A DNA stretch of 64,000 nt from Saposhnikovia divaricata (lineage: Eukaryota; Streptophyta; Magnoliopsida; Apiales; Apiaceae). Shown here piece by piece: positions 39,966 to 51,163 of the stretch; the stretch's first letter is position 1; each line of letters begins with the position of its first letter. Both the position numbers and the translations under genes were made by a program. Under the pieces are notes generated by a model. That model had not been told where the DNA came from, ran no database searches, and saw only the letters and a list, made by a program, of their open reading frames with translations. The stretch spans positions 66,699,001 through 66,763,000 of the forward strand of contig CM071596.1 of assembly GCA_036435485.1 (NCBI GenBank). Direction: 5' to 3'.

Positions 39966-42748
39966 ATAGCCAATAATTCAAGTTCGAGGGGAGTGTTCCC
40001 AAAAATGGTGTGATAGAATTCGTGAACATCTTTTTGTTTAATATCATGATTAAGTATCGTAACAAATTAAACATGAAATTAGAAGAATTAAGATCGTTGA
40101 AATTTGAACGTTACTTGAATGTTGTATGTAGGTTATAAATAGAGGTGTTCATATTCTTTTCAAGATGCTGATTTTTGAATACACATAAAACTCACAAATT
40201 TTATTGAAAACCTTTCTCTTTGATTCTCTCGAACTCTAAGTTATATTTATATTCGTTTATACATATAGAGAATTTGTAGTTTTGAGTTGTAATTCATTTC
40301 ATTCGATTTGTACTGTTCAAGCTGTAAGTTTTAGTTGCAGGATAGTTGGCTAAGGGAATACGGGTTCTGGGATCTAGTGCCTGAGAAGATTGTACTTTGG
40401 AAGTATAATTTTTAGAGAACAGGGATCTGGAATAACAATTCAGCAAGCCATTATCAACAACTAGGAGATAGGGAGATATATTATTGTATCTTGTAATTGT
40501 TGGTTTTTACTGATCAATAACATATTATCTTACTAAGTTGGTAAGGGACCAGTACGTAGACTATAGAGGATTATGGGTCGAACCTGGCTAAAATTCTTGT
40601 ATGTTCTTTATTGTTTATTGTTTTTTAATTTTGTTCTGCATTGCATATTTACAATACAGCAAGCCATCTTTATCTGTGTAAGCAAATCAGTAAGCCAATT
40701 CTTTCTGGCACGCAGACTGTTTTAATAACAGTCATCCACTATTTTCGGTAATTCTAAAAATAATCTTAGAAAGCCATAACACATACTCGAGGTGTGCACT
40801 TTCACAGATGAGATTGCAAATGTTGTATTTGGGGTTGCAAATCAGGTTGTAATGGTTGCAACCGCATTTTTGAAAAAAAAATATGCATCATGGATATTTT
40901 TGAAAATATCTTATTAATTTTTTATATTTTAAATATAAATTGAGTAATATATATCCGAAATTCAATCCGTTTACCTATTAAACTAAATGGATTGGATATG
41001 GATCTATCTCTAAAATAACCGAAGTGTGATCAGATCCGAATCCACTAAAATTAAATGGGTTCATATATGGATTAAGGACGATCCGATCAAAATCCGAGCA
41101 GGCCTAAGTCCAACCATGTGATCCAAATTTTATTCCAACCATGTGATTCAAATATAAATTAAAATTCTATCATCATTATTATATATTCGTATATTTTGAT
41201 TTTAAATATTTTTAAAAAAGATTAATTAGTTTCATCATAAATCAGAATAATAACATCAACAACAACTATATTAGAACTACAATACATTCGAATAAAAATA
41301 AAACATTACAAAACACATTCGAAATAAATAAAACGTTACATGAAAATATATTAAAAGCAATAAAATATTACATAAAAATACTAACTTAATGTATTACCGT
41401 GATATTTTCTGTGTTGTATTGTTTTATTTTATTTTATGTTTTTAATTTTTTCATGTATTTTTAAATTTAACGTATTTTGAAATTTAATGTATATTGATTT
41501 TTATTTTTATTTTTCTTTAGAATTTATCGTGAATTTAGTTATATTCCAAAATTAATTAATTTACTTTTAAAAACTTTAACAAAATCAACAAAATAGAAAG
41601 ATAACAATGTTATAATGATATGAAGATTTGGATCAATAAATACTAGTGATCCAAATTTGGATCACTATTATTCAGTGATCCAAATTTGGATCACTTTTTA
41701 GTCCACAATTGGAATAATTTGGGGTAAAATTACCTCAAATTTGGATTTTCAATCCACAATGGAATTATCCTGAGTATACTATAAGTCTTACTCGTCTATA
41801 ATCAAAATCATTTATTGTAATAATTATTTGATTATTAAGAGAAATAGTATAAACATAGTAGTTGCATTGTGCTTCCCCCAACCTTTTCCTTTCTCGTTAA
41901 AAAAATATAGCAATTTTTATTTATTAGAACAAAACACAGTCGGTACAAAACATCAAGTGACGATACATCAGGTTGAAAAACAAATAGATAAGCTAACACA
42001 ATTAGCTGATTTGTTTATTGAGTTTTTAACAAACAGAATTTAAACATTATTAAATTGCACCAACAATCAAAAACATCCCAATCAATCAAAATTGGACCAA
42101 CATCCCTAAATACAGTAGTATCACAATTAACCCTTTTTTAATTTGAATGTTTGTAAAAAAGATTATGCATATTGTGAAAAAATTATATAGATAATGTGTT
42201 TTCATACCTATTCTTAATAATTACATCGAATTAAGTTGAGTTTTTTTTATATATTAGTCGAAAATATTAGTATAAGGATGATTTTTGAAAATTTATCAAA
42301 AGTCACAATGATTAAAGAGAAGGATAAATATTTAAGAATTATTTATTTTAAAAATAAAAATATTTAAAATGAAATGAAGACAATATCATTTTCGATTGTC
42401 ATAATTTTTCAGCGATTTAAACTTTACTAGCTTAAAACTCATGCGACGCACGGATGCTCTTTAATATAATGGAAACTTCTTTTTAAAAAAAATTAATAAA
42501 AAATTTAAGACATGAATTTTGTTGGATTAAAATTTCAAATAAGATGATCTGATTATAATTATATATTTGTTGTCCGTGATATTTATAGAAAATAATGGAT
42601 TTTAGTTTGAAAAAATAGCAAAAATGATATGTTTTCGCTGAAAAACGTAATTGATTAGTTATTAATTATTATAATATTATTATATTAGTTCACTTAAATA
42701 AAACTACCTGAATAGGTTTTACTGGGAAAAAATAGAAAAGATAAAGGG
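39966..42748. other. AT-rich intergenic DNA with palindromes
   Basis: No gene is seen. The palindrome GTGATCCAAATTTGGATCAC, extended by one base on each side, occurs twice at 41645-41666 and 41674-41695. Runs around 40330-40640 read like old LTR sequence, but I found no partner or primer site. Confidence 0.5.
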
Positions 42749-42876
42749 TTTTAGGAGAATTGTTGGTAAGAGCTGCTCTGCGTGTAATACTTCGGGAGAA
42801 GTTTTTGTTTGGCTTTTAGGAGAATTGTTGGGAAGAGTTGCTCTGCTTGTAATATTCCGAGAGAAATTTTTGTTTT
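42749..42876. repeat. 64-bp imperfect tandem duplication
   Basis: Two units start TTTTAGGAGAATTGTTGG (42749 and 42814) and differ by a few substitutions. Confidence 0.85.
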
Positions 42877-43457
42877 TTCTTTTGCTTTATATAGGAAATG
42901 TTGTGTTTTTTTGTTGGTATGACCAATCGCGCGAACTGTGCCCAAATTAACCACGGAGTACGCATTTACGGTCTGTGTGGCCTGGGATACGCATGTTGAA
43001 CATGCGCATCTGGGGTCACGCATCTCCCAGATGCGTGATGACGTTATATGACGTCATTATCTCCAAAACAGCTCCGGCATGCTCTGAACTTGAAAATCGC
43101 CTCAACCCGTCCATTACATTCCGACCACCTCCATAAAAACTGAGGACATCAAAATGATGCCCAGGCTTGCCTCTACACTTTGCCATATTCGTTTGTTGAT
43201 TTCTGGCCCCGCAGGGGCGTACACGAACAAGTCGAAAAACGAAATCCAAAAATGGAGCTCGAATTGGGGCTTTTCAATTCGGCGAAACAAACGAAAAACG
43301 ACGGATATAGGCTTGTAGAGGAGTAAAAGACGAGCAATTTGTTATATCGTATGCTACTGCACGATACCTGTAGGGAGTGAACGATTGTGTCAAAGTTTTT
43401 AGTCGAAAAACGATGTCGGCGGCTGGGGGAGGATGATGAACAGTGCCTTCGCATACG
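42877..43457. other. GC-richer unassigned stretch with clustered hairpins
   Basis: The composition differs from both sides. GCATGTT/AACATGC (42991-43005), CGCATCTGGG/CCCAGATGCG (43005-43035) and ATGACGT/ACGTCAT (about 43039-43057) form three hairpins in a row. Overlapping minus-strand frames show no recognisable domain. It may be the terminal part of an unknown element truncated by the Sirevirus at 43458. Confidence 0.4.
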
Positions 43458-44499
43458 TGTTGGGATTTATGGGTGATAGCGTGGAGACAATTTAACTAGA
43501 TATTTCTATACTTAGTTTATTTAAGTAGAACATACTGTCACAACCAGAGTGTGTTCTTTTGACCAGAATAATTGCTGTAAATTTAATAAGTATGTAACGT
43601 GAAAGAAGTTCATTCAAATGTTCAAGCCTCAAGTAATGCATCAGCTCGACAACAAGAATAAATGTTATTGTCACAACATTGATAGTAAGGTTACAAGAAG
43701 ACAGAATGTTGCAAGTCACGACAACAGACTCCATTTGACAGCAACATTGGCAGAAGCATGAGATAACAACATTCTCACAATTTGACAGCAAGTCTGGGAT
43801 TCCTGACAGCAACATTGGCGGGGATTCATACTGTCGACGAAGGAACATTCTCTTGACAGCAGACTTGGCGGTTAAAGTTACTGTCTCACTGAATTATTTG
43901 AATTAGGGATTTATCTCAGTCAAACCCGTGACAGTTTAGATGTTCAAGAAACAGATTTGCTGCAACTTGTCAAAGATTGTAGCAGACCTGCAAGACTACG
44001 ACAGAAGCTTGAGAGATCACAAGACAAAGCTCGTCAGTTCAAGAGTATGACAAATCTACATCCACTAGAATTGTATTAGGTTGATTTAGAAAGAATCAAG
44101 GTTGCTTTACATATAATGATAACTCTGTTTTTATAGCAATTTAGGAAAGGCACATGGGTGTGCAAATTGTAAGGAGCTACCACTTGAAAATGACAGCAGC
44201 TCCACAACCCATGTGATAGAGATGTTATAGCAAATTAGTCTACTTAGAGAATCATCTCTCATTCTTTTCAGAACTCACTCAAGAAACCGAAGCTTGAGAC
44301 AATACTTTCTCTCAAGGTTGTAGCAACACTTTGTAAAATAAATAAAACATTTATTTTGTGAGAATATCTTGAGTTACCACTTGCGTTTGGAATTCTGGTA
44401 CTGATAGCTTACAATCTTTATTATTGTTGTTGAAATAAAGATTTGAAGTTATCAGTATTGCATTCAATCCCCCCCTTCTGCAATACTCCAGGACCAACA
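43458..44499 (+). repeat. 5' LTR of the plus-strand Sirevirus
   Basis: It starts TGTTGGGATT and ends GGACCAACA, so the ends are short inverted repeats (TGTTGG/CCAACA). It contains several copies of TGACAGCAACATTGGC and related GACAGCA motifs (43740-43880). The 3' LTR is outside the window, so the start is inferred from the inverted termini. Confidence 0.75.
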
Positions 44500-44501
44500 A
44501 C

Positions 44502-44513
44502 TGGTATCAGAGC
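44502..44513 (+). promoter_or_regulatory. primer-binding site of the plus-strand Sirevirus
   Basis: TGGTATCAGAGC, complementary to initiator Met-tRNA, lies two bases after the LTR. Confidence 0.9.
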
Positions 44514-44541
44514 AAATAAATTGATATACTAATCTGAGATC

Positions 44542-45037
44542 ATGACGAGTATACAGAAATCAAGTGGGATCAAGATTCCAGTATATGATAAAGAGAACTA
44601 CAATTTTTGGAAAAAAAGATCTTGTTATTTATCAAAACTGCTCATCCACTGTACTTAGGAATCCTTGAGAATGACCCCTTTATTCCTCAAAAAGAAGTAG
44701 CAGCCTCTATAGTTGGAGATACTGTTATTGCAGCACACTGGGTTGCAAAGAGACCCGTAGAATACACAGAGTCTGAGAAAGAAAAGGTAGCTCTAGACGA
44801 GTACCTACAACTTATCTTGTTTGACTCTCTCTCCCTGGACAAGGCCACGTGTGGAAATGTTATGGGATGTCTATCTGCTAAGGAGATGCGGAGCAAGATA
44901 GAGCTCCTGTGTGAAGGGAGTGAAGAGGTCAGAGAAAATCAAAGATAGATTCTTGTGTCACAATATGAAGCCTTTATGGCTAAGCCTGGTGAAGAGCTCA
45001 CTCACATGTTTGAAAGATTCAGTAAGCTAATAGTTGA
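44542..45037 (+). pseudogene. Sirevirus gag, first part
   Basis: The ATG at 44542 opens with MTSIQKSSGIKIPVYD. The frame shifts within the A-run near 44612, as if one A were lost, into the frame with TAHPLYLGILEND, a typical copia Gag stretch. It runs into a stop at 44946-44948, after which Gag-like sequence (GEELTHMFERFSKLIVELL) continues in another frame up to the gypsy insertion. At least two lesions therefore lie before the insertion. Gag resumes at 52942. Confidence 0.8.
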
Positions 45038-45042
45038 GTTAC

Positions 45043-46816
45043 TGTTGTGCAAAAAGTAATTAAGACATTTGAATCGCAAGCGCACAATTCGTTTCGTTGT
45101 AAAATTTATGATTCGTTCCGCAGAGACAAATATTTTCGCGATCCTTAATTTTTAATTTAATCAGAATAGAACAAGTAATTTGGGAGAGTTTGGTTTACCG
45201 ATTAATTAACTAGATAATAAAAGATAAATATAATTGAAATTAAATGCACACAATATCAAATAATTGATACAAATACACTATGAAACTAAAATGGGATTCA
45301 TTTAAAAAAAACAAGTAATGACTAGCTAATGATTAAATAATGATTGCATTAATGATTGAATTAAACAAAATTGTGAAATAAACATGGCATGCGCACTAGA
45401 AACAAGATGATGGGCTTAATAAATTAACATAGACTAGCAATTAAAGTGGGTTGTACTAAATTAAACAAACAAGAAAATGAAATTGGGCCAGAAGATGGTT
45501 TGGGCTGGACATTGCAAATTAAGTAGTGATAAAATGGACAAAAACTAACATGAGCTAGCAATTTAATTTTGGACCAAAAGAAACTAACAACATGAATCAA
45601 AATAAATGGATTTATCTAAAAAAAACAACTTACACCTAAATTGACAGAAGCAGAAAAGCATGAACAAATAAACAACTCTGGTTGCCACGTTTAACAAACA
45701 CAACACAACACTAATATTTTAAAAAAAAATCGCATATTAACACTATGATTCTACAACTCATTAACGAATGCAGCCAGGAATTCAGAAACAAAAACTCGGA
45801 CAAATCAAAAAAAAGAAAAAAAAAAAGAAAAGGGAGATGGGTTCATTGATTCGAATAAAAAGAAAAAAAAAACAAAGAAAAAAAAAACAGAGTGGTGTTT
45901 GAGTGTGTGTCGTGGGGAATGATTGAGAGAGAGCTGGGTGTTGTTTAGGAGGAATAAAACGAGGAGCAAAGAAACAGGGGAAGGTTACTTTGATTCGAAT
46001 TAAGACAAAAATGAACAGAAAATAAAATTGAAATTTTGTAAAACTTATATGTTTTATTTTTTTTTTTTAAAAATAAAAATGAAAATAAGGAAATTACCTA
46101 CGAAATTAAAATTACACTAAAACAACGATTTGGAATTAAATGGCCCACAATAAAATGGAGATTTAAAGGGGCAAAATTAAAATTAGCAACTAAGAACACG
46201 AAATTAAATTTCGTGACTTTCAACACCAAGTGGTTAGCAACGGGAATTACGAAAATAACGAAAGCTATGTAATAAAAACGAAAGAGCAAGACGAGAAATT
46301 AAAGGAAACGAATTTTTTGCATTAAAATAAAAAGTGTTTACAAGATTTGAAACTAAGAAAAACAAGAAATTAAATCTACCCTAAAATCTAAGTTACTCAA
46401 TACAAGGGGGGTGAGGGGGTATTTATAGGATAGGAATTAGGGTTAAGGGGGGTGTTGGGTAAATCCCCACCATACATTTGTGGTGTGTAGTGGTGAAATC
46501 CTAGCCATCAATTTGATTCCTTCCCCCTTAAGCTTTGAAGAGTTGATCTTGGTCATACAATTATGTAATGTGTTGGGATGATCTCCACCTTCCACTTGTC
46601 TTGAAATATTCCTTTTGCTCCAAGCTCCTAATTCTTTTCCTTCTTTCATTTTTGGTCCTTTTTCTTCCTCTTTTTCCCTTCCTTGCTCTTTATTTCTTTA
46701 TTTTGTCATTTCTTTATTTATTTACGAATTTCCTGAAATGCAACAAAATAATTTATTAAAATACGAGTTCAAGCAATAAATAGGTAATAAAAATATGCAA
46801 AAATATGAACTTATCA
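45043..46816 (-). repeat. 3' LTR of the gag-only element
   Basis: It is 1774 bp. Sense ends are TGATAAG and GCACAACA. Short frames within it, which recur in the other LTR, are not genes. Confidence 0.93.
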
Positions 46817-46856
46817 AATGCCCCCATACCTATCTTTTGCTCGTCCTCGAGTAAAA
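46817..46856 (-). promoter_or_regulatory. 3' polypurine tract with stem-loop
   Basis: Sense GGTATGGGGGCATT abuts the LTR. TTTTGCTCG (46835-46843) pairs with CGAGTAAAA (46848-46856) through nine positions, one of them G-T, around loop TCCT. Confidence 0.7.
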
Positions 46857-46901
46857 TAAAGACAAAAAGAAAATCTGGATAAAAAGTCCTATACTCCTTT
46901 T

Positions 46902-47014
46902 CGTAGGTGTGACGGTTGCATTTGGCATATGCAACAAGCCCTTTAAACCTCTAGGCAGCCCTAGTGGACGAGTGAGGTCTCGTGAGGGCCTATAGTGAAT
47001 GTACCCACAAAATC
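46902..47014 (-). other. conserved structured block, second copy
   Basis: It matches 9103-9217 of the other Athila-type element at about 90 percent by eye. Both hairpins (GTTGCAT/ATGCAAC and ACGAG/CTCGT with CCCT/AGGG) are preserved. It occupies the same place, within about 200 bp of the 3' LTR. Confidence 0.6.
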
Positions 47015-48505
47015 CATCTAGTTTGTATAAAAGATCACATGGCAATGCATACCACACATACATGTCCTTTCATTATACATCAACTTAAGAATCAAAATGA
47101 AGTTGCAAAGTCTTGGTGTGGAAAGTGCGAGGATTCACATAGTCTACTTAAAGAACCATGCAAGAGTGATTATAAGTTCATGTCAAGTGCAAAAATTATT
47201 GGTAATCATGCTAAGTCTACAAGAGCACACCTCAGAGTCAAAACTTGAGATCTCTTATGCAAAAAACAAATAAGCAATACCTCACCTTTCACTCAAAAAA
47301 GAATATTCACTCAAGAACAAGGGTAAATGTATCACTCAATTCCAACAAAATCAAATACATGCTTGACACTTGGTATCATCCCAACTTAAATCACAACATA
47401 CATTAATAATGACAGTCAAAAGGTCTTTATTAGGGTTGTAATGGGGCTAGGGACAAGGTATGTCAAGAAAGGCTAAAGCAAGGTGAAATGTCAAAAGCTA
47501 GTAATCACCATGAATATCATGCCCAACACCAAACTTCCTCCCCACACAATTTATTTTCATTTTCAACAAAAAGCCTTGAATAGTCCCAATGAAAGAGGAT
47601 TACAAAAAACGTAAGTATGCTCTCATGTATATATATTCTTTTTTTTTCATTTCTTCATTTTTTTTCTTTTCTTTTCATTTTTTTCTTTTTCTTTATTATT
47701 TTTTTTTTTTATGAGAGCTAAGATAATTGTAACAATAATCCTCACTTAGATTTAACTTGAACATCGACTAGCAAGGTAACAACAAATATTTCCTCGAAAG
47801 TTATGAACAATAGTAAACCATATTTCACACACCTTATTGCTCCCTCAAGTTCCTACTAGCCTTTGACAAAATGGGATCAAGAATACGTAAGGCTAAACAA
47901 GAAAAAGGTCTTAGGTGAGTAACGTGGTGTGTCACTGAAAGAAAATGATTAGGCTCAAAGGTTTAACTAATTGAACATATAAGAATGGTGTGGATATTTT
48001 GGGAAATATGGGTTATTCCTAAATGCCTTTATCATTTTATCATCAATCAATGTCATGTGTTCCAAGAGAGAATTCAAACAAGTGCTAGCAATGCAAAAGA
48101 CAAGTGGACACTCAAGCAAAAGAATATAAATGCAAAAGATGTGCATATAGGCTCAAAATCTCACTTGGTGTAGTAAAACATAATCAATCTCAAGTAAAGG
48201 TATCTTTAATGCACCTACTTGTACTCAAAGCATGAAGACCAAATCATCTTACACCTAATCATGCCCTTCTAATTTCATGCACAATTCAAATAAGTCTACT
48301 AGTTTCCTTGCTAATGTAAATGTGTGAACAAGAACTTTAGCAAATCACTTCTCAAACAAAAGCTAATGGATCATAAGATTATCATAGCATGCAAGGGTGC
48401 ATCAAGCAACTAGCAAACAGTTAACAAGACTAGAATACGAAAAGAACTCTTTTTGTGATTTTTTAATTTTTTTTGGATTTTCTGATTTTTATATTTACAC
48501 TAAAA
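47015..48505 (-). other. 3' noncoding region of the gag-only element
   Basis: No gene is seen. It contains a long plus-strand T-rich run (about 47637-47712), as the Athila-type element does at 9848-9870. Short blocks resemble 9650-10400 of that element at lower identity. Confidence 0.5.
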
Positions 48506-48690
48506 CCTCCCCCATACCTAAATCATACATTATCCTCAATGTATGCAAATGCAAGAGAAATGAGAAAGAAGAAAGGTGAGGAAATACCTGATAAGGGATG
48601 ACGGAGACTGAAAATTACTAGAAATTATGAAAGAAAACAACTCACACACACAACTCCTCCCCCATACCTACATTCTACTATGGGAGGTAC
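48506..48690 (-). promoter_or_regulatory. two further polypurine-like tracts, one with stem-loop
   Basis: CCTCCCCCATACCTA occurs at 48507-48520 and again at 48657-48670. After the first, CATACATT (48524-48531) pairs perfectly with AATGTATG (48538-48545) around a loop containing TCCT. The second copy can instead pair its own CCTCCC with GGGAGG downstream. They lie just past the end of the gag-like ORF. Confidence 0.6.
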
Positions 48691-48704
48691 AAAACAAATA
48701 TTTA

Positions 48705-50192
48705 CTAACCAATACCTACTCTCGGAAAAACTATTTTTGTTATACAACCAACATATTTCAGAAACTCACCCACGAAAATAGCATAGACCACGCGAACGAT
48801 CCGATTAGGCGCAAGAATAAAACTCATATTCCTAACTTCATCCATAGACCACGAGGATGCTTCTTTTTGTTGTTTAAGCAAATTAATTACGATAAGATGT
48901 TGGTCATGAATATCATGAGTTTCGATGAAAGATGGAGCACGAGTGGAAAATGAAGAAATAGAAACGGGTGGTGGCGGCTCTTCGAAAAATGTTTTACCAA
49001 CAGAATTAGGATCACAAGAACTATCCTTATGTTGGGTTTCCCATTTGGAACAAATATTCTTCATCTCTTCCGAGGTCAAATCCTTAAAAGATCCGTGAAG
49101 CTCTCGATTGGTCTCGTAATGCAATTTAAAATCTTGTTTAAGAAGAGACTCAATCTCATGATCGTCCAAATTTGACCTTGAAACAACCTCAACTAGATTA
49201 GCTCCTATTGGTTGAGTATGAAGTTCTTTGGGTTTTTCAGGAAGAGGTTTGGAAGATGACAGGAAAAGTTCACTAGAAGAAGATGATGGTTGTCTAGGTG
49301 AAGCCACAAACTCAGAATCATCGGGATTCTTCGTTTGACCTAGAGAAAGAATGATGTCAGCATTAGAATCTTTTTCGTGTGAATCGCCACCGAAAGGAGT
49401 GTCAACTTGAACATTAGACCTAGGAGAAATGATATCATCGAAAGTATCGATAGGTCTTTGAGTGATAAGAAATTTAGGGTTGACCTCGGGTGGATTCGGG
49501 GTGGTTATCGTCTCACGCTCGCACATGGTGGTTAATTGATTCACTTGAAATTCTAACTTAGATAAGTCTTGAACATTAGAGTTCAAAATTTGCCTATCAG
49601 AAGTTATGGTTCACATGAAGTTTGCTTGAGAAATCAATAAAGCCTCGATACTCTTTTCTAAGGTGTCAAGTTTCCTACTCGAATCATGAAATCCGGGTGG
49701 GTGGGCGGGTGTTTGAATTGAACTCGAATAAGGAACTTGACTCGGAATTGGATAAGAGTTCGGTTCTTGAAAATGTGGAGGCGGAGCTTGATAGCTATGA
49801 TATTGGTTCCATGAGAGATCGGGATAATCTCTCCAACCGGAATTAGAAGACGATGTAAAGTGGTCATTTCGAGAGGTTGATTGAAACATGGCGTTGACTT
49901 GTTGAGAGTCGGGGCCATGTTAAAAATCGAGACTCGGAGAGTTGAAATTTGGGTCCCAAGACGTGTGTGAAGGGCCACTAAGGGTTTCTAAGGCTTCGAG
50001 TCGTTTAGTCAGAGCATCTAATTCAGAGTCGATTGCAATATCGTTTTCACTATAATGCAAATCACTAAAAGTACTAGACGACTCGTTATATACACTAGGT
50101 TCCCTAATTGACTCACACCACATCGTATTATCCGCTAACTCCTCGCCAAAATCCCAACCTTGGTAATAACGCTTCCTAAATGCTACGGACAT
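48705..50192 (-). pseudogene. gag-like ORF of the non-autonomous element, two in-frame stops
   Basis: A single frame of about 495 codons, starting MSVAFRKRYY, is interrupted by TAA (49920-49922) and TGA (49611-49613) but not shifted. The middle part follows the order of Athila Gag: GWRDYPDLSW, a Pro-rich tract, a Leu/Glu heptad-like segment, then a QVNQL.T segment and EVNPK. The autonomous element has GWRDHPNFRY, SNLEKQMSQLATTV and EVNPK in that order. The last about 40 residues (LLKQQKEASSWSMDEVRN) weakly resemble the segment just before reverse transcriptase there. The ORF would thus be a Gag with protease and polymerase deleted. No zinc knuckle is seen. Distant homology is by eye. Confidence 0.65.
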
Positions 50193-51139
50193 GGTAAAGA
50201 TTGATCAAGGATAAAACCACGTAGCACATAAGTGCGAAAATGAAACACACAAAATAAATGGTGAAAAATCAAAAGAAAAATCTAACCTAGGTTCCCTAAA
50301 TAAAATAACTAGACATTGCTCATAACGTTAAGACACACTAAAAATTTCGTAAATTAAGAATTATTCAGACCGATTCGGCCAGATTAGAGCAGGCATTGCC
50401 AAGAGGCCAAACTCGTCACTTAGACACCGAATCTTAACAGCCAGGCGAACCTTAGACACTGAAGGTCGTGAATAAGTCTTAATTACGTTTATTTTTAGGC
50501 ACCTTTCTAATTGAGCGCGAAATCCTAGGGGCAAATGTCTAATTAATTTTATTAAAAGGCTAGGGGATGCAAAATGTTGAAAATTAATTGTTTTTGGGCT
50601 AAGGAAAGAGTGATAAAATCCATTCCCTTATCTTGTAGTGGTTATGCCCTTAAAGTTTATTTACAAAATGATGCAACAAACAATAATATATACAAAAATT
50701 ATAAACAACTATGGATGCTTACTCTACTTGTTCTAATCTAAAGAAAGAAAGAAATTTAACGTACCTTAGGGTCCTCCAGCGATCACCACAATTATAGGTA
50801 CGAAAAATTTAAAAACAAAAAAAATAAAATCTAGCATGATGTGCACCTACGTGAGCAATGCATGATGCAACAATTATGTATTTACAACTAATTTTTTTTG
50901 GATTTTTGATTTTTCAAATTTTTGTGATTTTTGAATTTTTTTTGTGTTTTTCTAAAAATAAAAATGGCGAAAAGAGTGAGATACGGTTACCGAAGCAAGC
51001 TTTCCATAAATTCCAATTTTCCACGCTTCTTGAGAAGAGTTCCGAAACCTCAAAATTTCCTAAAAAGAACGAAATAAAAATAAGACAAGAAATAAAACTA
51101 ACTCGAAAAATTAAAAATTAAGGCGCGAAAAATAATTAG
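50193..51139 (-). other. 5' leader region of the gag-only element
   Basis: Noncoding DNA lies between the primer-binding site and the gag-like ORF. It is AT-rich with a T-rich run near 50890-50950. Nothing else is recognised. Confidence 0.6.
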
Positions 51140-51163
51140 TCTCCGGCAGCGGCACCAAAAACT
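51140..51163 (-). promoter_or_regulatory. primer-binding site of the gag-only element
   Basis: On the sense strand, TTTTTGGTGCCGCTGCCGGA follows the 5' LTR. It is the same primer type as at 20218-20240 with a small variant, which ties the two elements together. Confidence 0.75.

Noticed and set aside
39667..39973. Overlapping frames on both strands in the CCGGTT block
   Set aside because: The peptides are simple echoes of the repeat (GPVR, RTGP, KTGK types).
40325..40640. Solo LTR
   Set aside because: Wording resembles old copia LTR DNA, but there are no defined ends, target duplication, primer site or partner.
42427..42455. Possible Helitron 3' end (CTAG with CATGCGACGCACGG)
   Set aside because: The hairpin is weak and no matching TC start was found to the right, so it is not listed as an element.
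42751..43454. Overlapping minus-strand frames across 42751-43454
   Set aside because: They change frame repeatedly and have no recognisable domain. The stretch is better described by its hairpins.
44502..44513. tRNA gene suggested by TGGTATCAGAGC (also at 33758-33769)
   Set aside because: These are retrotransposon primer-binding sites next to LTRs, not tRNA genes.
46098..46289. Hydrophobic 63-residue frame, repeated at 52221-52412
   Set aside because: It is inside both LTRs of the gag-only element. It differs between them only by LTR drift and has no start context or homology that I recognise.
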